From Microbacteriaceae bacterium (GTDB lineage: Bacteria > Actinomycetota > Actinomycetes > Actinomycetales > Microbacteriaceae): a stretch of DNA of 5,032 nt. The stretch covers positions 1,784-6,815 of the forward strand of contig JAEMRP010000050.1 of the NCBI GenBank assembly GCA_016463265.1, given 5' to 3'. Below, piece by piece: positions 1-5,032 of this stretch. The translations under genes and the position numbers were made by a program. Below the pieces are notes generated by a model that ran no database searches, was not told the DNA's origin, and worked only from the letters and a program-made list of their open reading frames with translations. Positions within the stretch are counted from its first letter, which is position 1. Each line of letters opens with the position of its first letter.

Positions 1-1355
1 GCGATCACGACCTCGATTGCGAGCATGACTCGCGACAATTCGCCGCCCGATGCGGTTTTCGTTACCGGCTTGGGGTCGCCTCCGGGGTGGGGTCGCATCA
101 ACATCTCGACCGCGTCGCGTCCGTGGGCGAAGAAGTCGGTCCCGCTTTGCGGTGCTACCCGGACTACGAATTCGGCAGTCGGCATCGAAAGCGCGTGAAG
201 TTCTGTCGTGACGGCCCCGGAGAGTCGCTGGGCGGCATCGTCGCGGGCGGCACTGATTCGGGTCGCGAGCACATCGAGAGTAATCTCGTCCGCCGCAATC
301 GACGCGGCTAAGTCCTCGAGTGCATCGTCCGAGCGATCGAGATCGAACAATCGGTCAGACGCAGTCGACCACAGTGCGAGCACGTCGTCGAGGGTTGGAC
401 CATAGGCGCGGACGAGCGCGGTGATTGCCGCGGTGCGCTCGTGGACCTGCTCCAAGTCCCCGCCGTCGAGTTCAAGCCCGGCCGCATACGCCGAGACGGA
501 TTGGGACGCCTCGCGAACGACGATGCTCGCCTCAGAAATTCGCGTTAAGAGCGTCTCGATAGCCGGGTCGTGATTGGTTACACGTTCGAGTGCCCGACGC
601 GCGCTTTCCACGAGCGATACCGCATCAAACTCGGCGTCGTCCGCCGACAGCGCTTCGTGCGCTTCTTGCGCTGCGCGGCGAAGTTCTTCGCTGTTCGACA
701 GGCGTTCGGCTTTCGCTTTCAGGGCAACGTCTTCGCCGGCGACGGGCGCGACCGCGTCAATCGCAGCAACGGCCGCGCGAAGTTCTTCCGCCTCTCGAAT
801 TCTCTCGGACGCGTCTTTCGTCATCGAATCGCGCCGCGCAATCGAGTCAATCCAGCGTCGGAAGATCGTCTGGTATTCACTGAGCGGCGTGCGAACCGAA
901 TCGCCCGCGAATCGGTCAAGAGACTCGCGTTGCGCCGTCTGCGACCGAAGCCGCAGTTGTTCACTCTGCCCGTGGATTGCGACGAGGTGATCGCCAATAT
1001 CGGACAGCGCACCGACGGGCGTTGCGGCGCCGCCGACAACCACCTTGGAACGACCCTCAGAGCTGACAGCGCGGGTCACGACTAGTTCGTGGTCCTCGAG
1101 TACGCCTCCGAGTTCCGTGACGCGTGCAACCACCGCGGCGTCGGTGATGGTCCAGCGTCCACTCACCTGGGCGCGTTCGGCGGAATGGCGGACGACCCCC
1201 GAATCGGCGCGGTCACCGAGCAGCAGGCCCAGGGCCGAGACGACCATCGTCTTTCCCGCACCGGTTTCGCCGGTGATCGCTGTGAAGCCGGGGGTCAGAG
1301 TCAGTGTCGCGGATTGAATGACACCGAGGTCGTGAATGGAAATCTCGTGGATCAT
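1..1355 (-). CDS. recN: DNA repair protein RecN, SMC-like ATPase (partial, C-terminus outside window)
   Basis: RecN is a cytoplasmic SMC-like ATPase that acts early in recombinational repair of double-strand breaks. The frame is open from an ATG at 1355 to the window edge, giving 451 codons of a family usually about 550-590 residues long. Visible motifs are an N-terminal MIHEISIHDLGVI strand, the Walker A GETGAGKT at residues 29-36 followed by ALGLLLGDRADSGVVR, the HGQSEQLRL segment at 128-136, a long charged heptad-like coiled-coil region at about 150-350, and the ABC signature SGGELSR at 436-442. Walker B and the D-loop must lie beyond position 1. The truncation is only the window edge, and no frameshift is seen. 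The start overlaps the nadK stop as ATGA, which suggests translational coupling. An in-frame ATG at 1373 would add MARQFR. I prefer 1355 because family members begin just before the M-I-x-E-I-x-I strand. Identity is very secure. Confidence 0.96.
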   Translation of the reverse strand, partial: MIHEISIHDLGVIQSATLTLTPGFTAITGETGAGKTMVVSALGLLLGDRADSGVVRHSAERAQVSGRWTITDAAVVARVTELGGVLEDHELVVTRAVSSEGRSKVVVGGAATPVGALSDIGDHLVAIHGQSEQLRLRSQTAQRESLDRFAGDSVRTPLSEYQTIFRRWIDSIARRDSMTKDASERIREAEELRAAVAAIDAVAPVAGEDVALKAKAERLSNSEELRRAAQEAHEALSADDAEFDAVSLVESARRALERVTNHDPAIETLLTRISEASIVVREASQSVSAYAAGLELDGGDLEQVHERTAAITALVRAYGPTLDDVLALWSTASDRLFDLDRSDDALEDLAASIAADEITLDVLATRISAARDDAAQRLSGAVTTELHALSMPTAEFVVRVAPQSGTDFFAHGRDAVEMLMRPHPGGDPKPVTKTASGGELSRVMLAIEVVI

Positions 1356-2251
1356 GCGGAACTGCCGCGCCATCCCTCGGTGGGTAGCGAGAACTTTTTG
1401 ACTAATCGTTCCGAGAACGGACCCGAGTGGGTGTGCGCCAACCGAACCGGGGTTTCCGATCGGCGAGCGATGATACGCGAACCCGGGGCAAGGGCATATG
1501 TCCGACGCCCATCGCAGCACAACACGCCCGATGCGCCGTTTCGGGACAACACGTCAACAGTGAGAGTGGACGACGGGGCCGTGACAAGGGGTCGTGAGAA
1601 CAACGCGTGTGCCGACAGCGGAACCATGATGAGTGCCTCGACGGTCGGCCAGACGACGGGGCCGCCAGCGGAAAAGGAATACGCCGTCGAACCGGTCGGG
1701 GTTGCCATGAGAACACCGTCGCACCCAAAGGTCGAGATGGGTCGGTCATCGACGCCGATGACGACCTCGATCATGCGCTCCCGCGACATCTTCTCGACAC
1801 TCGCCTCGTTGAGCGCCCACGTCTCGAAAACGGTGTCACCGCTCAGCTCAACGCGAACGTCGAGAGTCATGCGAAGTTCTACGCTGTAATCTTTCGCGAG
1901 CACTCGACCGATTGTCTCGTCTAGGTCTTCGGGCTCGAGCTCGGCCAAGAAACCGACATGGCCCATGTTCACGCCCAACAAGGGCGCATTTTGGCCACGC
2001 ATGATCTCTGCGGCCTTCAAAATGGTTCCGTCTCCTCCCAGACATATCACCAACTCGATGTCTTTCGGCGCAACGTCAACGTCGAGTTGTTTAACCTCGA
2101 CGACGGTTTCGGACGTAATGGCCGGGTGTTGCGAATCCAGGCACACCGGAATTCCACCCAAACGGCTCAACTCTGTCGCGACGGCGGCGGCGGCGTAGAT
2201 GCTCGCCGGCCGACCCGTGTGGGCAAGTATGAGGAACAATCGATCCGTCAC
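1352..2251 (-). CDS. nadK: NAD kinase (ATP/polyphosphate-NAD kinase)
   Basis: This enzyme phosphorylates NAD+ at the 2' hydroxyl of the adenosine ribose to make NADP+ and is the sole de novo NADP source in most bacteria. Counting from the GTG start (299 residues), GGDGT lies at 72-76, NMGHVGF at 95-101, and the NAD-contacting NE pair (ALNEASVEK) at 148-149. GCDGVLMATPTGSTAYSFS starts at 176. A CCDGRR segment and a C-terminal FSERLVKKFSLPTEGWRG close the protein, as in the actinobacterial PpnK proteins. I chose GTG at 2251 because GGGGAGG lies 5 nt upstream and the protein then starts at VTDRLFLILAHTGR, the usual first strand. An upstream in-frame ATG at 2299 would add 16 atypical residues and overlap tlyA by 47 nt. 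The gene starts 1 nt after the tlyA stop and ends in an ATGA overlap with recN. It is complete, with all key motifs intact. M. tuberculosis PpnK uses ATP or polyphosphate; donor choice here is not readable from sequence. Confidence 0.97.
   Translation of the reverse strand: MTDRLFLILAHTGRPASIYAAAAVATELSRLGGIPVCLDSQHPAITSETVVEVKQLDVDVAPKDIELVICLGGDGTILKAAEIMRGQNAPLLGVNMGHVGFLAELEPEDLDETIGRVLAKDYSVELRMTLDVRVELSGDTVFETWALNEASVEKMSRERMIEVVIGVDDRPISTFGCDGVLMATPTGSTAYSFSAGGPVVWPTVEALIMVPLSAHALFSRPLVTAPSSTLTVDVLSRNGASGVLCCDGRRTYALAPGSRIIARRSETPVRLAHTHSGPFSERLVKKFSLPTEGWRGSSA
1370..1378 (-). promoter_or_regulatory. Possible ribosome-binding region of recN
   Basis: GAGGGATGG on the minus strand precedes recN. 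Its GGATGG part lies 14 nt before ATG 1355, and GAGGG abuts the alternative in-frame ATG at 1373. The spacing is poor for both, so it does not decide the start. Initiation at 1355 may rely mainly on the ATGA overlap with nadK. Confidence 0.35.
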
Positions 2252-2252
2252 G

Positions 2253-3059
2253 CTAACCTCCCCACGTTGATCTCGCTTGGTCTGTCCATTCTCTCGCATT
2301 CAACGGCTGTGCGGGGTCACCGTACACAATCGCTTCGCGGTTCCCGTGTTCGCCGTCGATGGGCGACGCCATGATTCCGCTGATCGGAAGGGCCAGGCTC
2401 GCGATGGCGTCGCACACCGACACGAGCGCAGCGTCGCGCTTCGCGTCGTCGCGAACAATCCCCTCGTGCACATTGCCTTTTCCGACCTCAAACTGTGGTT
2501 TCACCAAGATGACATAACGGAAGTCCGTGCCAAGGGCCGCGACGAGCGCGGGCAGAATCATCGTGACAGAAATGAAACTGACGTCCATGACAACATCATC
2601 GATCGGGCCGACATCCCACCCGTCGACGAGTTCGCGCGACAGATCGCGGGCGTTGGTGCCCTCGACGACGTGGACGCGGAAATCCGCGCGAAGTGTGGGA
2701 TGGAGTTGGCTGTGCCCGACATCCAGTGCGACCACACGGTTGGCGCCCCGAAAAAGGGCGACCTCGGTGAATCCGCCCGTTGACGCGCCAATGTCGAGAA
2801 CCGTGCGCCCGCGAAAATCAATACCGAACTTCTCGCACGCACCGAGCAACTTATTCGCGGAACGCGCGACCCACCGATCGAGTGCGGTCACCGCGAGAAT
2901 CGATGTCGGTGAGACCTTGTGCCCCGTTTTCGTGACAATCCGTTCGTCAACGCGGACACTACCTGCTTCAATCAGACGTGCTGCGCGAGTGCGGCTCTCG
3001 GCCAGTCCTCGATCAACGAGTGCGAGGTCGAGACGCTTCGGTTCAGCGGGGTTGCTCAT
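2253..3059 (-). CDS. tlyA: TlyA family 16S/23S rRNA (cytidine-2'-O)-methyltransferase
   Basis: TlyA uses S-adenosylmethionine to 2'-O-methylate C1409 of 16S rRNA and, in the mycobacterial type, C1920 of 23S rRNA (E. coli numbering). Loss of these marks gives capreomycin/viomycin resistance in mycobacteria. From ATG 3059 the product is 268 residues, the same length as M. tuberculosis TlyA. An S4 RNA-binding domain occupies about 9-60 (RLDLALVDRGLAESRTRAAR, IEAGSVRVD). It is followed by a short linker and an FtsJ/RrmJ-like Rossmann domain with the SAM loop VLDIGASTGGF (GASTGGF at 91-97) and ALDVG. The likely catalytic K-D-K-E tetrad is K70 (ANKLLG), D159 (VMDVSF), K187 (VKPQFE) and E242 (GNREAI). 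A longer reading from ATG 3113 adds 18 residues out of frame with, and mostly inside, the small ORF; I reject it because S4 proteins of this family start close to the RLD motif. The chosen start has no good Shine-Dalgarno and overlaps the small ORF by 17 nt, implying coupled reinitiation. TlyA was once called a haemolysin; the methyltransferase reading is better supported. Confidence 0.95.
   Translation of the reverse strand: MSNPAEPKRLDLALVDRGLAESRTRAARLIEAGSVRVDERIVTKTGHKVSPTSILAVTALDRWVARSANKLLGACEKFGIDFRGRTVLDIGASTGGFTEVALFRGANRVVALDVGHSQLHPTLRADFRVHVVEGTNARDLSRELVDGWDVGPIDDVVMDVSFISVTMILPALVAALGTDFRYVILVKPQFEVGKGNVHEGIVRDDAKRDAALVSVCDAIASLALPISGIMASPIDGEHGNREAIVYGDPAQPLNAREWTDQARSTWGG
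2257..2263 (-). promoter_or_regulatory. Shine-Dalgarno site of nadK, deciding the GTG start
   Basis: GGGGAGG on the minus strand lies 5 nt (TTAGC) before GTG 2251 and sits over the final codons of tlyA. It supports the GTG start over the upstream ATG at 2299, which has no comparable site. Confidence 0.85.
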
Positions 3060-3168
3060 CGAGCCGTTGTCGGATCTCGCCTTCCAACACCGTGAACGCG
3101 GCGGCGCGCTCATCCAGCGGCAGCTCAGAGATCTGCTCGAGGCTCGGCGACTGGTTCTCGGTATCCAT
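3043..3168 (-). CDS. Small acidic conserved hypothetical protein (41 aa)
   Basis: This is a short ORF of 41 codons (ATG 3168, TGA 3045-3043) wedged between the phosphatase and tlyA. The product begins MDTENQSPSLEQISELPL, continues DERAAAFTVLEGEIRQRLDE and ends QPR. It is acidic, with no membrane segment, signal peptide or cysteine, and the part after the LPLDERAA motif looks like one amphipathic helix. I assign no function. Support for it being real: it fills what would otherwise be the only non-coding gap in the operon, it starts 2 nt after the HAD stop, and M. tuberculosis has a small conserved hypothetical gene (Rv1693) at the same position. An in-frame GTG at 3174 would add VT and create a GTGA overlap with the HAD stop. 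No clear Shine-Dalgarno precedes either start. It could act as a peptide, or mainly as a translated leader that delivers ribosomes to tlyA; both are inference. Confidence 0.78.
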   Translation of the reverse strand: MDTENQSPSLEQISELPLDERAAAFTVLEGEIRQRLDEQPR

Positions 3169-3170
3169 GG

Positions 3171-4157
3171 TCACGAATATATCGCTGGTTCGACATCGAG
3201 CCCGTAAATGCGAAGCCCCGAGCGATAGATCGCTGTACAGCCGGCGCGCAACAGGTTGAGCGGATCCGATCCCTTGCGTTTCACTCGCACGACATTGGCC
3301 GTCATCGTGACCGACGAATTCCCGACCGTGACAGTTACCGTATCCGCTTTTTCGGTGACGATGGATTCGGGATATTCCGTCGACAATTCTCGTAAATCCG
3401 CGAGAATGTAGGTGGGCTGCTGTTCTTCGGCCGCAGCGATGGCTTGTTTGCGACCATCAATGCCGGTGAGGACGAGCGCGCTGCGCATCCCCGCTCGGTT
3501 TGCTCCCAGGATGTCGGTGTCTAATCGGTCGCCGATAACGAGCGGGTTATCGGCCGCGAACTTGTCACGAGCGAAATCAAAGATTGCGCGTTCGGGTTTT
3601 CCCGCGAAAACGGGAAGGCGACCCACCGCGAGATGAACAGCGGACACGAGCGTTCCGTTCCCTGGCGCGATTCCGCGCGCAACAGGAATCGTCCAGTCGG
3701 TATTCGTTGCGACCCACGGAATCCCGGTGTGCAGTGCGAAAGACGCCTCAGCAAGGTGCGTCCACCCGACTGTCGGCGCAAATCCCTGGATCACCGCGGC
3801 GGGCGAATCCTTCGCCGAATCGGTAACCCGGAATCCCGCGCCGTCGACTTCGGCGATGAGCCCTTCCCCACCGATGACGAGAACGGTGGACTTCGCGGGA
3901 ATGAGGGTCTTGAGTATCTTCACCGCGGCCTGGGGGGACGACACCACATCATCCGGTGCCGCCGCGAGGCCCAACGATCGAAGGTGCGCTGCCACCTGTT
4001 CCGTGGTGCGCGAGGCGTTGTTCGTGATGTAGGCAACGCGGTGATGCGCCGACGCATGATTGAGCGCCTCGACCGCGTATCGAATCGATTCCTCGCCGGT
4101 GTAGACGACCCCGTCGAGATCGGCAAAAATGACGTCCGTGTCATCGAGAGGGGTCAT
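3171..4157 (-). CDS. HAD-IIA family phosphatase, probable D-glycerol-3-phosphate phosphatase (Rv1692-like)
   Basis: This is a 328-residue HAD-superfamily hydrolase of the IIA subclass (NagD/PGP type). Motif I is DLDGV at 13-17, with Asp13 the expected nucleophile and Asp15 the acid/base. Motif II is ITNNASRT at 44-51. A large IIA cap contains NTDWTIP, motif III is the Lys in FAGKPE (K187), and motif IV is VIGDRLDTDILGANRAGM at 207-224 with Mg-binding Asp210 and Asp215. The HAD core ends near residue 260. A C-terminal extension of about 65 residues follows (TVTVTVGNSSVTMTANVV, RVKRKGSDPLNLLR), as in the M. tuberculosis homologue. That homologue, Rv1692, dephosphorylates glycerol-3-phosphate in recycling of glycerophospholipid head groups. 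Substrate here is inferred from operon position and architecture, and other sugar or polyol phosphates are possible. The ATG overlaps the TPR stop as ATGA and is preceded by a perfect AGGAGG 7 nt upstream, so the start is firm. The enzyme is probably cytosolic, as there is no signal peptide. Confidence 0.92.
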   Translation of the reverse strand: MTPLDDTDVIFADLDGVVYTGEESIRYAVEALNHASAHHRVAYITNNASRTTEQVAAHLRSLGLAAAPDDVVSSPQAAVKILKTLIPAKSTVLVIGGEGLIAEVDGAGFRVTDSAKDSPAAVIQGFAPTVGWTHLAEASFALHTGIPWVATNTDWTIPVARGIAPGNGTLVSAVHLAVGRLPVFAGKPERAIFDFARDKFAADNPLVIGDRLDTDILGANRAGMRSALVLTGIDGRKQAIAAAEEQQPTYILADLRELSTEYPESIVTEKADTVTVTVGNSSVTMTANVVRVKRKGSDPLNLLRAGCTAIYRSGLRIYGLDVEPAIYS

Positions 4158-5032
4158 TTCGAGTCCTCCTGGGGTTCGACGGGTGGCACTCCTCCGACCA
4201 GGTCGGCTAGTTCGCTGTCCGTCAAGGCGATGGACTCATCGCCGGTCGGCTCATCGTTGCCGAGTTCGGTGACGTCGGTTGGTTCCTCAAGCCATTCGGT
4301 ATGGAACTCAATCGTTTCGTCCGGCGAGAAGTGGTTATCGGTCAGGCGAGCATAGCGACGCCACTGAGCGGCCTCGTCGGCGCGACCCATTTCTTCGAGA
4401 ACCTCGGCGTTCGCATCGAACAGTGCGACACACTCCGGTGTCGCGTTAGTCGGATCGAGGTGGGGAATCTGCAGTTCGGCATAGGCGCGATCGGTTTCGT
4501 CCCGATCCAGGCGAATACCCGACAAAACGATGGCCAGGTCGATCTGAGCTTCACGCGGCAGTCCCTCTCGGTCGAGTTCGCGGGCGATCTTGAGCCCCTC
4601 GTTCGATCGATCGAGCCCACGAAGACAATCGATGATGAGCGCAATCTGGTCATTCGAACCAGAAATGCGCTGTGCGGTGCGCAATTCGGCGAGGGCCAAG
4701 GTGAAATCCTGGTTTACATAGGCCATGATTCCGACGGTTTCGCGGACAATCGCAAGGCGCGACGCGCGGTTTTTCGCCGCGATGGCGTGCTGGAGCGCTC
4801 GCGGCGCATCGACCTCGGCATAGAAGGACGCGGCTTCCAAGTGACGCCCGACGACCATCGCGTTGTCTTCGCTCAGGGTTGACAAATCACGAAGCACAGC
4901 CCGATCGAGTTCCTTCCCTGCGAATCGGTTTTCGAGTTCGGGTTCCATCTCGCGAATCGCCTTGCGCCGTTCTTCACTCGGACGAAAACGCGGGAATTCC
5001 TCTTCGCGCGGTTCGGGACGCGAGTCTCCGGG
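4154..5032 (-). CDS. Tetratricopeptide-repeat-like protein with acidic C-terminal tail (partial, N-terminus outside window)
   Basis: The frame is open from the right window edge to TGA at 4156-4154, giving 292 residues without their true N-terminus. The first 30 or so visible residues are charged and proline-rich (PGDSRPEPREEEFPRF), as in the long polar N-terminus of actinobacterial homologues. An alpha-helical array at about 40-230 contains TPR-like helix pairs with small residues at packing positions (ALQHAIAAKNRASR, DFTLALAELRTAQR, EVLEEMGRADEAAQW). The last 56 residues (about 237-292) hold 18 Asp/Glu and only one Lys, an acidic, probably disordered tail. TPR arrays are usually protein-interaction scaffolds; no enzyme motif is visible and I assign no specific function. 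It occupies the place of M. tuberculosis Rv1691, a conserved hypothetical protein. Homologues are sometimes labelled primosomal protein, which I regard as unsupported. An internal ATG at 4948 could be a start, but the coding-like sequence continues upstream, so I call it 5'-partial. Confidence 0.88.
   Translation of the reverse strand, partial: PGDSRPEPREEEFPRFRPSEERRKAIREMEPELENRFAGKELDRAVLRDLSTLSEDNAMVVGRHLEAASFYAEVDAPRALQHAIAAKNRASRLAIVRETVGIMAYVNQDFTLALAELRTAQRISGSNDQIALIIDCLRGLDRSNEGLKIARELDREGLPREAQIDLAIVLSGIRLDRDETDRAYAELQIPHLDPTNATPECVALFDANAEVLEEMGRADEAAQWRRYARLTDNHFSPDETIEFHTEWLEEPTDVTELGNDEPTGDESIALTDSELADLVGGVPPVEPQEDSK
4165..4170 (-). promoter_or_regulatory. Shine-Dalgarno site of the HAD phosphatase gene
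   Basis: A perfect AGGAGG on the minus strand lies 7 nt before the ATG at 4157, inside the last codons of the TPR gene. It fixes the phosphatase start. It is one of only two strong Shine-Dalgarno sites in the window, so this gene may recruit ribosomes independently as well as through the ATGA overlap. Confidence 0.85.

Noticed and set aside
660..800. Repeated GAAGTTCTT-type words
   Set aside because: They encode recurrent E-E-L-R units in the RecN coiled coil, which explains them without a DNA repeat element.
570..1085. Cluster of plus-strand ORFs (up to 171 codons) at the left end
   Set aside because: These sit opposite an uninterrupted recN frame with Walker A and SGGELSR signature. They only look prominent because recN runs off the window edge without a stop.
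1..1355. RecN missing Walker B, possible pseudogene
   Set aside because: The frame is intact up to the first base of the window; the missing C-terminus is a boundary effect, not a mutation.
1089..1889. 266-codon plus-strand ORF opposite recN and nadK
   Set aside because: It lies antisense to two genes with unmistakable motifs, and its product has no recognisable domain and the low-complexity Arg/Ser/Thr composition typical of shadow frames in GC-rich DNA.
2253..3059. TlyA as haemolysin or toxin
   Set aside because: The historical name is misleading. The S4 plus FtsJ-like fold and K-D-K-E residues point to rRNA 2'-O-methylation.
3174..3183. TATATT-like -10 element just before the small ORF on the minus strand
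   Set aside because: It lies within the last codons of the HAD gene, and no -35-like hexamer stands at 16-18 nt (the nearest, TTTACG, is about 22 nt away). One AT-rich hexamer is not enough to call a promoter.
2527..3207. 226-codon plus-strand ORF opposite tlyA and the small ORF
   Set aside because: The Ser/Arg/Thr-rich product is a complement shadow of tlyA, which has a complete K-D-K-E methyltransferase signature on the other strand.
3633..4355. 240-codon plus-strand ORF opposite the HAD phosphatase
   Set aside because: It is antisense to all HAD motifs, Arg/Gly-rich, and has no family resemblance.

Overview
The window is a single, fully coding stretch of an actinobacterial chromosome with every gene on the minus strand, so the operon reads from high to low coordinates. 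The order is TPR protein (5' end outside the window), HAD-IIA phosphatase, a 41-residue small protein, TlyA rRNA methyltransferase, NAD kinase, and RecN (3' end outside the window). This order matches the Mycobacterium tuberculosis Rv1691-Rv1692-Rv1693-tlyA(Rv1694)-ppnK(Rv1695)-recN(Rv1696) block as I remember it. The protein sequences (TlyA length, NAD kinase C-terminus, RecN HGQSEQLRL segment) also look actinobacterial. The base composition is moderately GC-rich (near 60% by eye, not computed), lower than in mycobacteria or Streptomyces. That would fit a member of the Microbacteriaceae/Micrococcales, but this taxonomic guess is an inference.

Layout: 5032-4154 encodes a TPR-type helical protein with a strongly acidic C-terminal tail. 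4157-3171 encodes a HAD-IIA phosphatase, probably the glycerol-3-phosphate phosphatase of the Rv1692 type. 3168-3043 is a 41-codon ORF of unknown function. 3059-2253 encodes TlyA, the 16S/23S rRNA 2'-O-methyltransferase. 2251-1352 encodes NAD kinase from a GTG start. 1355-1 holds the first 451 codons of recN.

No intergenic space exceeds 2 nt. Two junctions are ATGA overlaps (TPR/HAD and nadK/recN). One is a 1-nt gap (tlyA/nadK) and one is a 17-nt overlap (small ORF/tlyA). The HAD/small-ORF junction is either a 2-nt gap or a GTGA overlap, depending on the start used. I see no convincing promoter, operator or terminator. The six genes are therefore probably one translationally coupled transcript whose promoter lies beyond the right edge of the window.

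The genes do not form one pathway. They combine phospholipid head-group recycling, ribosome modification, NADP supply and DNA double-strand-break repair, a grouping conserved in Actinobacteria without a settled explanation. I found no mobile element, CRISPR array, RNA gene, phage gene or recognisable new defence system. The least explained items are the small ORF and the TPR protein.
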